Shown here piece after piece: positions 17,255-25,744 of a DNA stretch of 55,259 nt; the first letter of the stretch is position 1; each line of letters opens with the position of its first letter. The DNA comes from Thermonema rossianum DSM 10300 (GTDB taxonomy: Bacteria > Bacteroidota > Bacteroidia > Cytophagales > Thermonemataceae), in NCBI RefSeq assembly GCF_000426825.1, contig NZ_AUGC01000016.1, positions 1-55,259 of the forward strand. Reading direction: 5' to 3'. The notes under the pieces were generated by a model. The model was not told the origin of the DNA, made no database searches, and saw only the letters and a program-made list of their open reading frames with translations. Both the position numbers and the translations under genes were made by a program.

Positions 17255-19444
17255 ATGCCAACACTTCGTTTTCGCGCCCTCCTCGACGCACAAAACCGCC
17301 CGGCCGTACAAGTGCAAGAGCCGGAGGAAAATGTAACTCGCTATTTTGCTACGCAGGTCTTCAATAAAGAAGCCATGCGCCGGTATCTCAGCCACGAGAC
17401 CTACAAAAAACTCATGTATGCCATAGAGCATGGCGAAACCATCGACCTGGAGCTGGCCGACGCCGTAGCCGCCGGCATGAAAAGCTGGGCTATCAGCAAA
17501 GGGGCTACCCATTTTACCCATTGGTTCCAGCCCTTAACCGGCCTGACCGCAGAAAAACATGATGCCTTTTTTGACATAGACAGCGAAGGGCGAGCCATCG
17601 AGAAGTTTAAAGGCTCCGAATTGGCACAGCAAGAGCCCGACGCCTCTTCGCTGCCCAGTGGTGGTATTCGCTCCACTTTCGAAGCCCGTGGCTACACGGC
17701 ATGGGACCCCAGCTCGCCGGCTTTCATTATGGAAATCAACGGCAGCAAAACGCTTTGTATTCCTACTATCTTTATTTCTTATACCGGCGAATCGCTGGAC
17801 TACAAAACGCCTCTACTCAAATCCCTGCATGCCCTTGACAAAGCTGCTACTGCTGTTTGTCAGTACTTCGACCGGGAGGTAAGCCGTGTAATGGCTACCT
17901 TGGGACCCGAGCAAGAGTATTTTGTCATAGACAAGGCTTTGTATTATGCCCGCCCCGACTTGGTAGCCTGTGGGCGCACCCTCTTTGGACACACCCCCGC
18001 GCGCGGGCAACAGCTCGAAGATCACTATTTCGGCTCTATTCCGGCACGTGTGCGTGCTTTTATGATAGACTTTGAAACCGAAGCCATCAAGCTGGGCATT
18101 CCGATACGCACCCGCCACAACGAAGTGGCACCGGCGCAGTTTGAATGTGCTGCCACTTTCGAAGAGGCCAGCGTGGCAGTTGATCATAACTTGCTGCTGA
18201 TGGACATCATGGAGAAGGTAGCCGACCGCCACGATTTAAAGGTGCTCTTTCATGAAAAGCCTTTTGCAGGGGTGAACGGAAGCGGCAAACACAACAACTG
18301 GTCTATGATGACCAACACCGGGGTTAACCTTTTGGCTCCCAGTACCAAAGCCAAGGAAAATTTGCGCTTCCTTGCCTTCTTTGTGAACGTCATCAAAGCA
18401 GTGCACGACCATGCCGACTTGCTGCGTGCCAGCATCATGTCGGCAGGCAACGAGCACCGCTTAGGTGCCAATGAAGCCCCGCCGGCTATCATTTCCGTAT
18501 TTATAGGTGACGAATTGACCAAGGTATTGGAAGAGCTGGAAGAAAAAGCTACCATCAAAATCAACAAAGGCGATAACCTTTACATGAAGGTGGGCATCAG
18601 TAAGATACCGCCTGTTTTGCGTGACAACACCGACCGCAACCGTACCTCGCCTTTCGCTTATACCGGAAACAAATTCGAATTCCGTGCCGTGGGCTCTTCT
18701 GCCAACTGCGCTTCGAACATGATTGTATTGAACACGGCAGTAGCAGCCCAATTGCAGCAATTCAAGAAGGACGTGGATGCACTCATAGAGAAGGGCGAAA
18801 AGAAAGAAGTAGCCATCGTACGCGTGCTGCGTAACTATATCAAAGCATCGAAGCGCATCTTGTTCGAAGGAAATAATTACTCGGAAGAGTGGGCAAAAGA
18901 AGCCGAAAAACGCGGCTTGACCAACATTAAATCTTGCGTGCGGGCACTGCAAGCCTTTGTGAAGCCCGAATCGGTGGCGCTTTTTGAAAGTCAAGGTGTG
19001 TTTACCAAACGCGAAGTGGAGGCTCGCTATGAAATCATGTTGGAAGATTATGTGAAGCGCATCCAGATTGAATCACGCATGATGGGCGAGCTGGCACTCA
19101 ATCACATTATTCCGGCGGCTATCAACTACCAGAACCGCCTGCTTGAGGCCTTCGAGCGCATGCAGCGTGCCGGCATTGAAGAAGAAAATCTCGAATCTAT
19201 TAAAATCACCATTCGCAAAATTGCTGAGCATGTAAACATGCTGCAGAAGAAGGTCAAAGAAATGATAGACAAGCGCAAAGAAGCCAATAAGATTGAAGAC
19301 ATACGCCGGCGCGCCGAGTTTTATACTGACGAGGTGAAGCCTTTATTTGATGAAATCCGCTATCGTGGCGACAAACTTGAGCTCATGGTGGACGACGAAC
19401 TTTGGCCACTTGCCAAATACCGCGAGCTGTTGTTTGTGCGCTAA
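17255..19444 (+). CDS. glnN: Type III glutamine synthetase
   Basis: A 729-residue enzyme making glutamine from glutamate, ammonia and ATP. The length and the motifs GPEQEYF (metal-binding glutamates), EVAPAQFE, the HKPFAGVNGSGKHNNW-type loop (here with HEKPFAG) and NRTSPFAYTGNKFEFR mark the GSIII family, which is common in Bacteroidota. GSIII lacks the adenylylation control of GSI. It has a clear promoter with a palindrome just upstream. The stop codon overlaps that of the opposing GNAT gene by 4 bp. Confidence 0.96.
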   Translation: MPTLRFRALLDAQNRPAVQVQEPEENVTRYFATQVFNKEAMRRYLSHETYKKLMYAIEHGETIDLELADAVAAGMKSWAISKGATHFTHWFQPLTGLTAEKHDAFFDIDSEGRAIEKFKGSELAQQEPDASSLPSGGIRSTFEARGYTAWDPSSPAFIMEINGSKTLCIPTIFISYTGESLDYKTPLLKSLHALDKAATAVCQYFDREVSRVMATLGPEQEYFVIDKALYYARPDLVACGRTLFGHTPARGQQLEDHYFGSIPARVRAFMIDFETEAIKLGIPIRTRHNEVAPAQFECAATFEEASVAVDHNLLLMDIMEKVADRHDLKVLFHEKPFAGVNGSGKHNNWSMMTNTGVNLLAPSTKAKENLRFLAFFVNVIKAVHDHADLLRASIMSAGNEHRLGANEAPPAIISVFIGDELTKVLEELEEKATIKINKGDNLYMKVGISKIPPVLRDNTDRNRTSPFAYTGNKFEFRAVGSSANCASNMIVLNTAVAAQLQQFKKDVDALIEKGEKKEVAIVRVLRNYIKASKRILFEGNNYSEEWAKEAEKRGLTNIKSCVRALQAFVKPESVALFESQGVFTKREVEARYEIMLEDYVKRIQIESRMMGELALNHIIPAAINYQNRLLEAFERMQRAGIEEENLESIKITIRKIAEHVNMLQKKVKEMIDKRKEANKIEDIRRRAEFYTDEVKPLFDEIRYRGDKLELMVDDELWPLAKYRELLFVR

Positions 19445-20037
19445 TCGCTATCTTGTTCATGGTCCCTGAGGGAAGGCGGCAGCAGCTCGTCTTCCCTTAT
19501 TTTTTTTCTGTAGGGCAGCAGCCATTCGTCTTTCAGGTGAATGCACACGTGCCCTTCACCATCTTCTATTTTTATTTTCAAAAAATCTGAAGGTACCAAG
19601 CGCACCAAAAGGCGCACAATCCCTTCATTGTGTCCTATGAAAGTGCCATATAGGCGGCAAATGCCTTGCGCATGTGCATGTATGCAAAGGCGCAGCATGA
19701 GCGCGTGCCCCAGTCCCTTGCCCTGCCAGTCGTCTCGCACAACAATGGCAAATTCGGCACTCTTGACTTTTTCTGAAGGGCGCATGTAGCGGGCAACGCC
19801 TATAATCTCTTCTTCTGCCTGCTGCCTCAGGCAAGCAGCCAAAGCGAAGTCATGTTGGTAATTGACTTGTGCAAATTGTTGGGCATATGCCCGTAGCGTG
19901 CTTTCATCCAGATGCTCTGTATAGGTTTGAAAACGATAAAAGCGCGACTCAGCCGACAGCCCCTCATATAGCTTTAAGAGGCGCTCCGCGTCATCGGGCA
20001 TCAGTGGGCGAAATACTACCGGCGGCGTACCGTTCAT
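19441..20037 (-). CDS. GNAT family acetyltransferase
   Basis: A 198-residue N-acetyltransferase. The start at 20037 gives the compact opening MNGTPPVVFRPL; a longer frame from 20085 adds 16 poorly supported residues. The acetyl-CoA loop is in VRDDWQGKGLGHALM (about 110-124), the Q/RxxGxG/A signature. It resembles the GNAT modules fused to acyl-CoA synthetases that acetylate lysines, but here stands alone; the substrate is unknown. A candidate small RNA or attenuator lies directly upstream on the same strand. Confidence 0.85.
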   Translation of the reverse strand: MNGTPPVVFRPLMPDDAERLLKLYEGLSAESRFYRFQTYTEHLDESTLRAYAQQFAQVNYQHDFALAACLRQQAEEEIIGVARYMRPSEKVKSAEFAIVVRDDWQGKGLGHALMLRLCIHAHAQGICRLYGTFIGHNEGIVRLLVRLVPSDFLKIKIEDGEGHVCIHLKDEWLLPYRKKIREDELLPPSLRDHEQDSD

Positions 20038-20094
20038 GTAAGTTGCAGCTGTCAATAAATAAACGACTTGATGAAAGATAATCACTTACCGGCA

Positions 20095-20183
20095 AATAAA
20101 AAACAAAGACTTACAGCATAAAGATGCTGCAAGTCTCCCAATCCTTCAACCAGCTATGAATGTTGAATGTGTGTACAAATATA
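20095..20183 (-). ncRNA. Candidate small RNA or attenuator upstream of the GNAT gene
   Basis: On the minus strand a -7 element TATATTTG (20183-20176) would start a transcript near 20170. It forms hairpin TTCAAC/GTTGAA (20167-20162 with 20150-20145), then AGACTT-N-CAGCAT / ATGCTG-N-AAGTCT (20136-20107) with a T-rich tail TTTGTTTTTTATTT. The second hairpin is a terminator, and no open frame lies within. No good -33 box is seen. It could instead attenuate the GNAT gene 60 bp downstream. Confidence 0.4.
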
Positions 20184-20259
20184 GTAAGTTTCAGGATTAT
20201 AGTTGCATCATTTGTAGAATAATCTGTATTAAACAATAAATACTCGGCAAGCATACTTC

Positions 20260-20308
20260 ATCGAGTAAAGTGGCTCCTTTATCGAGTCAAGTGTGTTCTT
20301 TATCGAGT
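20260..20308 (+). repeat. Three ATCGAGT boxes with exact 21-bp phasing
   Basis: ATCGAGT occurs at 20260-20266, 20281-20287 and 20302-20308. The first two 21-bp units agree at 17 of 21 positions. Two helical turns per repeat put all boxes on one face of the DNA. They end about 30 bp before the -7 element of the T9SS cargo gene, whose -33 box is poor, so an activator is likely (inference). Confidence 0.65.
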
Positions 20309-20336
20309 TTTTAGTTTCTGATAGTGAGTGTCTTAC

Positions 20337-20344
20337 TATTTTTG
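20337..20344 (+). promoter_or_regulatory. -7 element of the T9SS cargo gene
   Basis: TATTTTTG fits TAnnTTTG. No TTTG is found 19-21 bp upstream, only TTTC at 18 bp, which suggests dependence on the protein that binds the ATCGAGT repeats. Confidence 0.5.
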
Positions 20345-20369
20345 TAGAGTGAAAAAATGCATCGTACAA

Positions 20370-22229
20370 ATGAAAAAGTTTATTGTCGCTTTGGTTTTAA
20401 GTGTAGTGTGGACAGGGCAAGTGCTTGCACAAACCATTTTGGGAGGCGTTATCAATTCCTATGCGCGCGTTACCAATATTAGCGGCAACCAATTTGACAT
20501 GAACAATGTGTATGGCAATGTATCTGACTTCTCAGCGGGGCGTACGGTGCTAATCATTCAAATGAAGGGCGCCTCTGCCAGAAATGGAAACAACGACAGA
20601 TATGGCGAGCTCAGAGATTACGGTAATGCCGGTAATTATGAGTTTGCCACAGTAAGCAACCTCATCAACTTAGGAGGGGGTAACTACCGTGTGGTTTTTA
20701 ACACCGTAGCACGCACCTACGATGTTGCCGGGGCAGTGCAGCTGGTGTCTGTACCTTCTTACAGTAACTTGACTATTGCGGGCGACGTAACTGCCAAGCC
20801 TTGGAGTGCCGCAGATGGCACCGGTGGTGTGGTGGCTTTGGAGGTGCAAAATACGCTCACCCTGAATGCTTCCATAGATGTGAGTGGTTTGGGCTTCAGA
20901 GGGGGAAGTCCCAACTCTCAACCCAATGGCGGCTCAAATGATGAAAATACTTACCGCACCAATAATAATGGCTATGCAGCAAAGGGTGAAGGCATTGCCC
21001 TGCCCAATCAGCCCAACGGGCGTGGCAAAGTAGCCAATGCCGGTGGTGGTGGCAATCCTCATAATGCCGGTGGCGGTGGTGGTGCCAACTTGGGAAGTGG
21101 CGGAAATGGCGGCAGAGGGTGGCCCGGTGCCGGAGGCACTACAGGTGCCGGTATTGGCGGGGTAGGCTTAATGTATGATCCCATCGTAAACAAAATATTT
21201 ATGGGCGGCGGCGGTGGCGCCGGTCAACAAAATAACAACCGGGCCAGCCGTGGCGGCAATGGCGGCGGAATCATCATCCTGCGTGCCGGAACCATTACTT
21301 CTACCAATTGTGGGGCGGCACCTGCTTTGCGTGCCAATGGAGAAGATGCCCCCAACAGCACCGGCAACGACGGTGCCGGCGGAAGCGTTCTTGTAGAAGC
21401 CGGCAATATCACAATGCCTTGTTTGTTGACCATTGAAGTAAGTGGTGGAAATGGCGGCAATGTGAATCATAATGCGGCCCACGGTGGCGGTGGCGGCGGT
21501 GGTGTAGGTGCTTTCCTTAGTAACAAGGATTTTTCCGCTGCTACGAATGTGATAGCTGTTCCCGGACAAAACGGACGCGATTGCACCACTTGCAACAACA
21601 GCACTTCAACGCCGGGCAGCCCTTGCCCCGCAGGCAACTGCGCAAGTACCGGCTGGTCAATAACGGGAGGCTTTGTGCCCTTGCCGGTAGAGCTGTACGG
21701 TTTTGAGGTTGCATACATGCCCACCCGCCGGGAAGTAAAACTACAATGGTTTACTACCCAGGAAATCAACACACACAAGTTTGTGATTGAGCGCAGCATA
21801 GACATGAAAAACGTAGAGGCTGTAGGCGAAGTGGCTGCTGCCGGAGAAAGCCGTTTGTTGCGCTCTTATAGCTTCGTGGATATGCCTTGGCAGCAAGGAA
21901 CCCTTTACTACCGCTTGCGTATCGAAGACAGAGACGGCACCATAAGCCATTCGCAATGGAAAGCGGTGGAAGTGACAGAAGAAGGAGCAGCCACAGCACG
22001 CTTCAATATGAGTCCCAACCCGGCTACCGGCGGAATTGTTACTTTGCGTTGCTCGAAAGATATCGAAGCAATCCACCTATACGACACCTATGGTACATTG
22101 CAGCTTGACTTACAAGCACAGGGCAAAGAGCAGGTAGTGAATGTGGAGGCCTTGCCGCCCGGTCTTTACATAGTAAAGATAAAAACAATGGAAGGGGAGT
22201 GGCTCAGTAAGCGCTTGCTTATTCAGTAG
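20370..22229 (+). CDS. Secreted glycine-rich protein with T9SS sorting domain
   Basis: A 619-residue protein. The start at 20370 gives a signal peptide (MKKFIVALVLSVVWTGQVLA). Residues 20-150 are beta-rich, residues about 180-420 hold long Gly/Asn runs, a beta domain follows (about 430-540), and the last 75 residues are a type IX secretion C-terminal domain with the MSPNP motif, a GLYIVKI strand and a KRLLIQ end. The protein is therefore expected to cross the outer membrane and be attached to the surface. No enzymatic motif is seen; an adhesive or structural role is plausible. The upstream repeats suggest dedicated control. Confidence 0.85.
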   Translation: MKKFIVALVLSVVWTGQVLAQTILGGVINSYARVTNISGNQFDMNNVYGNVSDFSAGRTVLIIQMKGASARNGNNDRYGELRDYGNAGNYEFATVSNLINLGGGNYRVVFNTVARTYDVAGAVQLVSVPSYSNLTIAGDVTAKPWSAADGTGGVVALEVQNTLTLNASIDVSGLGFRGGSPNSQPNGGSNDENTYRTNNNGYAAKGEGIALPNQPNGRGKVANAGGGGNPHNAGGGGGANLGSGGNGGRGWPGAGGTTGAGIGGVGLMYDPIVNKIFMGGGGGAGQQNNNRASRGGNGGGIIILRAGTITSTNCGAAPALRANGEDAPNSTGNDGAGGSVLVEAGNITMPCLLTIEVSGGNGGNVNHNAAHGGGGGGGVGAFLSNKDFSAATNVIAVPGQNGRDCTTCNNSTSTPGSPCPAGNCASTGWSITGGFVPLPVELYGFEVAYMPTRREVKLQWFTTQEINTHKFVIERSIDMKNVEAVGEVAAAGESRLLRSYSFVDMPWQQGTLYYRLRIEDRDGTISHSQWKAVEVTEEGAATARFNMSPNPATGGIVTLRCSKDIEAIHLYDTYGTLQLDLQAQGKEQVVNVEALPPGLYIVKIKTMEGEWLSKRLLIQ

Positions 22230-22258
22230 GCCGAAAGTTGTTTGAGTGAACATATGAC

Positions 22259-22300
22259 GAAAGCGGGCAAGTGCGGTCTTGTACCGCTTTCTTTTGTTTT
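22259..22300 (+). terminator. Terminator of the T9SS cargo gene
   Basis: GAAAGCGG (22259-22266) pairs with CCGCTTTC (22284-22291); an alternative inner stem GCGGT/ACCGC (22273-22277, 22283-22287) is also possible. CTTTTGTTTT follows. Confidence 0.75.
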
Positions 22301-22354
22301 ATGCTCTACCGCTTCTGCAACTATATTTTTTTATATATTGCTTTCTTAAATCGA

Positions 22355-23287
22355 ATGCCTGCCTTTATGCCTGCACCTTTACTTTTCTGCACCGAGAATT
22401 ACCGCTATCTTTACGACGAAGTAGCCGATTTGATGCCTTCAGTAGAAAAAGGGGCGGTAGAGCGGCGTGTGTTCCCCGACGGCGAGCGTTATCAGTGTTT
22501 GCTCTCCGGCGTGGAGGGACGCGACGTTATGCTGATTGGCGGAACCATTTCCGATGTGGATACACTCGAGCTCTATGACTTGGCGTATGCCATTGCCAAA
22601 TATGGTGCCAAGTCTTTGCGGATTGTTATTCCTTTCTTTGGTTACTCAACCATGGAGCGTGCGGTGCGACAAGGTGAGGTCGTTACTGCCAAAACCCGTG
22701 CCCGCCTGCTGTCGGCAATCCCCAATACAGGTACTTTGGTGAAGTATTATTTGATTGATTTGCACACCGAAGGCATACCGCACTATTTTGAAGGCAATGT
22801 AACAGCATTGCATGTTTATGCCAAACCTGTGATTATAGAAGCCGCACGGCAGTATGGTGGGGCGCATTTTGTGCTGGCTTGCACCGATGCCGGCCGTGCC
22901 AAGTGGGTAGAATCGCTTGCCAATGACATGGGCGTGGAAGCGGCTTTTGTGTTTAAAAAACGACTGAGCGGCGAACAAACAGCCATTACAGGCGTGAATG
23001 CCGATGTAGAAGGAAAGACCGTCATCATTTATGACGATATGATTCGCACAGGTGGCTCGCTTATAAAAGCAGCGCAAGCCTACAAAGAGGCTGGTGCCCG
23101 TCGCATTATAGCTATTACTACGCATGGTATCTTTGTGGGGCAGTGCGTGGAACGGATTCAGCAGTCAGGTCTTTTTGAAAAAATCATAGCGACCAATACA
23201 CACCCCAATGCACTGAAATATGCCGGTCATCCATTGGTAGAGATTAGAAGCGTAGCCGCACTGATTGCCCGCCATTTAAGTATATAG
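22355..23287 (+). CDS. Ribose-phosphate pyrophosphokinase family protein, divergent
   Basis: A 310-residue PRPP synthetase relative. The PRPP-binding loop is YDDMIRTGGS (about 231-240), and FPDGERY plus the IPFFGYSTMERAVRQGEVVTA region match the family. That last region resembles the class II enzymes known from plants (the SERMEDEGDVATA type) more than the bacterial class I form (YARQDRK), so allosteric control may differ. Start 22355 was preferred to the frame opening at 22271, whose first 28 residues look non-homologous. It is followed 4 bp later by the PP2C gene and is probably co-transcribed. Confidence 0.85.
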   Translation: MPAFMPAPLLFCTENYRYLYDEVADLMPSVEKGAVERRVFPDGERYQCLLSGVEGRDVMLIGGTISDVDTLELYDLAYAIAKYGAKSLRIVIPFFGYSTMERAVRQGEVVTAKTRARLLSAIPNTGTLVKYYLIDLHTEGIPHYFEGNVTALHVYAKPVIIEAARQYGGAHFVLACTDAGRAKWVESLANDMGVEAAFVFKKRLSGEQTAITGVNADVEGKTVIIYDDMIRTGGSLIKAAQAYKEAGARRIIAITTHGIFVGQCVERIQQSGLFEKIIATNTHPNALKYAGHPLVEIRSVAALIARHLSI

Positions 23288-23291
23288 TGCT

Positions 23292-25349
23292 ATGTGGCAG
23301 CCCGGAAAAGAAGCTTTAAGGTCTTACTTATATGCCAACATATTGGGCTGGTTGCTGCTGTTTACAGCCAATACGACCGCCTATATCTTGCTGAGTGTAG
23401 GGGAAGGCTGGCTGGTGCATGTCGATGTTTATCTGCAGGGGGCATTTATCAATATTTTTTTAATAGGCTGTTATTTCTGGGCAGACTATAAGTCTGAAAA
23501 ATACCGGGAAGCGTCAGCGCTTTTTCATCTGAAGCGCCAAGCGCATTATTTGTTGCTAATCATGTTGTTTGGAGCAGCTGTGCAACTGCTGCTTACCTTG
23601 TGGCATACTTCTTTACTGTCTTGGGCAGCGCGCTATGTGTACATCAGCTATTTGATGCATATAGTTCTTTTTGCCTTGGCGAGCCATATCATGCTGTTTA
23701 CTTATCGTAACTTACTCTTCAAAAAAGCGCCCCGGCGCGTACATCGTTACTGGACAGTATTTAGTTATTTACTGCTGGCTACACTTATCTTTAATTACTT
23801 TCGCCTTCCCGTAAGTGCCCCGCCGGTGTGGATATCTTTGTTGGTATTGGGGGTACTTGCCTTCATGCTCTCGATAAACCTGCGTTGGGTTGCCTACTTG
23901 GATGTGAATGAGAAGGGAAAAGCCATTGTCATGATAGCGCTTGCCGTATTTGCATATGGCTACTTTGGTCTTTACTTTTACAATTACCATCAGCGCAACT
24001 TGCTTGAGTTCAACGTCGTTTATAACGTATATCTGCTGGCTGCTGCCGGCTTTGTGGTGCTCTATAGCATACTCGCAAGCTTGGTATTGTTGTTCAATAT
24101 TCCTATTAGCCGCATATTTGAAAGCAAACTAAAAGACATCCTTGCTTTTCAAGAGCTTACCCAGTCCTTGCAAATTAGTGATACCGAAGAAGCGCTTTTT
24201 GAAAACTTGCTGCAGCAAGCCTATCGCACAGCCCAAGCCGATGCGGTGGTTTTGGAGGCAGTGGCGCCGGATGGAATGTCCACCCATTTGTTTACAAAAA
24301 ACATTTCACTTACCGAAGCACGTAAAGTAAAAGCACATATTCAGAACCAAAAGCTTTATCACGCTTTGCTGGAAGCCCTGCCCGGCAGCAATGTGCCGAA
24401 AGAAACTTTGACAGCTATTCCCTTTAAGACGCATCACAGCATTTCCATAGTAAGCCACAGCCACAAGTTGGGCGATTTGCTGCTGTTACGCTATGCCGAT
24501 GAGCCTTTTCAGCAAGAGCAAATTGAAATGATCGATACTTTTGTCAAACAGGTAGGCGTGGCTATTGAAAACAAACGTCTTATACAAGAAATCATCAATA
24601 CAGAACGGTATAAGAGAGAGCTGGAAATTGCCAAAAACGTACAGCAGAGCTTGTTGCCTGCACGCTTCCCGGTTACCGATAAATTATCGATACAAGCCAT
24701 CTCCACGGCTGCCCATGAAGTAGGAGGCGATTACTATGACTTCCATCTCGTCGATGAAAGCCGCCTGTATTTAGCCGTAGGCGATGTTTCAGGAAAAGGC
24801 ACCAGTGCTGCTTTTCATATGGCAGAGGTGAAGGGCATTTTTCAGGGGCTTGCCCCACTCGAGCTGCCTCTTGAGGTACTGGCAAAATATATCAATCAGG
24901 CAGTGAATACTTGTGTGCCCAAGGGTACTTTTGTTGCGCTTTCGTTGCTTCATATCGACACCCGCCGGCATACGGTAGAGATACTACGGGGGGGGCATTG
25001 CTTCCCCATCTATTACAGTGCCGCCAAGCGCCGGGTCGAACTTATTAAACACCCCAGCATTGGTATGGGCATTGTGAATAGCGAGCGTTTTTTACAGCTG
25101 AACAAGACATCAACATTGACCTATCAGCCCCACGATATTTTGGTGCTATACAGCGATGGTATCACCGAAGCGCGTAATGAAAAAGGCGAAGAGTTTGGGG
25201 TAGAGCGGCTTATGGACTTGATACGCCTGCATGCAGCGGAAAGCGCGGAACAAATTATGATGGAAATCAACCGCGCAGTGAATCATTTCTTACAAAACCG
25301 TCCTTTGCGCGACGATTACACCTTGTTGGTTATTAAGTTTAAGCAGTGA
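23292..25349 (+). CDS. Membrane PP2C (SpoIIE-type) phosphatase with GAF domain
   Basis: A 685-residue protein with about eight membrane helices (15-275), a GAF-like sensor domain (about 285-435) and a C-terminal SpoIIE/PP2C phosphatase. The phosphatase motifs are NVQQSLLP (about 449), GGDYYDF (about 477), GDVSGKG (about 496), YSDGITEA (about 619) and RDDYTLL (about 672), supplying the metal-binding aspartates. Family members dephosphorylate anti-anti-sigma or related regulators in partner-switching pathways. No anti-sigma kinase or STAS protein lies nearby, so the target is elsewhere. Confidence 0.92.
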   Translation: MWQPGKEALRSYLYANILGWLLLFTANTTAYILLSVGEGWLVHVDVYLQGAFINIFLIGCYFWADYKSEKYREASALFHLKRQAHYLLLIMLFGAAVQLLLTLWHTSLLSWAARYVYISYLMHIVLFALASHIMLFTYRNLLFKKAPRRVHRYWTVFSYLLLATLIFNYFRLPVSAPPVWISLLVLGVLAFMLSINLRWVAYLDVNEKGKAIVMIALAVFAYGYFGLYFYNYHQRNLLEFNVVYNVYLLAAAGFVVLYSILASLVLLFNIPISRIFESKLKDILAFQELTQSLQISDTEEALFENLLQQAYRTAQADAVVLEAVAPDGMSTHLFTKNISLTEARKVKAHIQNQKLYHALLEALPGSNVPKETLTAIPFKTHHSISIVSHSHKLGDLLLLRYADEPFQQEQIEMIDTFVKQVGVAIENKRLIQEIINTERYKRELEIAKNVQQSLLPARFPVTDKLSIQAISTAAHEVGGDYYDFHLVDESRLYLAVGDVSGKGTSAAFHMAEVKGIFQGLAPLELPLEVLAKYINQAVNTCVPKGTFVALSLLHIDTRRHTVEILRGGHCFPIYYSAAKRRVELIKHPSIGMGIVNSERFLQLNKTSTLTYQPHDILVLYSDGITEARNEKGEEFGVERLMDLIRLHAAESAEQIMMEINRAVNHFLQNRPLRDDYTLLVIKFKQ

Positions 25350-25408
25350 TTTTCGTACCTTTACCCCTCCTTGAAGCAGACATTTAACCTAAAAAATCAA
25401 ATACGATT

Positions 25409-25738
25409 ATGGACCTGTTCAATATAATGGGCAAACTCAAAGAGATGCAAGCCAAAATGAAAGAAGCACAAGCGCACTTGCAAGAAATAGAAGCCGAAGG
25501 CGAAGCCGGGGCAGGATTGGTAAAAGCGCGTGTCAATGGTGTGAAGCAAGTATTGAAGGTAGAGATAGATCCTTCTTTGATTACCGCTGAGCAAAAAGAA
25601 GTGCTTCAAGATTTGGTGGTGGCAGCCATCAATGTAGCTATGCAAAAAGCCGAAGAAGCAGCCCAAGAATATCTTCAAAAGACAATGAAAGACAGCATGC
25701 CCAACATCCCCGGTTTGGATTTTTTGATGAATCGTTAA
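25409..25738 (+). CDS. YbaB/EbfC family nucleoid-associated protein
   Basis: A 109-residue DNA-binding dimer. The lysine/glutamate-rich coiled helix at the start (MGKLKEMQAKMKEAQ) and the core VKARVNGVKQVLKVEIDPSL are typical. It coats or bends DNA and in other bacteria lies beside dnaX or recR, which are not here. It follows the PP2C gene by about 60 bp, a gap containing a near-consensus TACCTTTA, and precedes the glycosyltransferase by 6 bp. Confidence 0.93.
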   Translation: MDLFNIMGKLKEMQAKMKEAQAHLQEIEAEGEAGAGLVKARVNGVKQVLKVEIDPSLITAEQKEVLQDLVVAAINVAMQKAEEAAQEYLQKTMKDSMPNIPGLDFLMNR

Positions 25739-25744
25739 GGGCTC

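Noticed and set aside
21001-21520. Repetitive glycine-codon DNA considered as a possible CRISPR or DNA repeat array
   Set aside because: It is in frame with the T9SS cargo gene and reflects Gly/Asn-rich protein, with no constant repeat unit.
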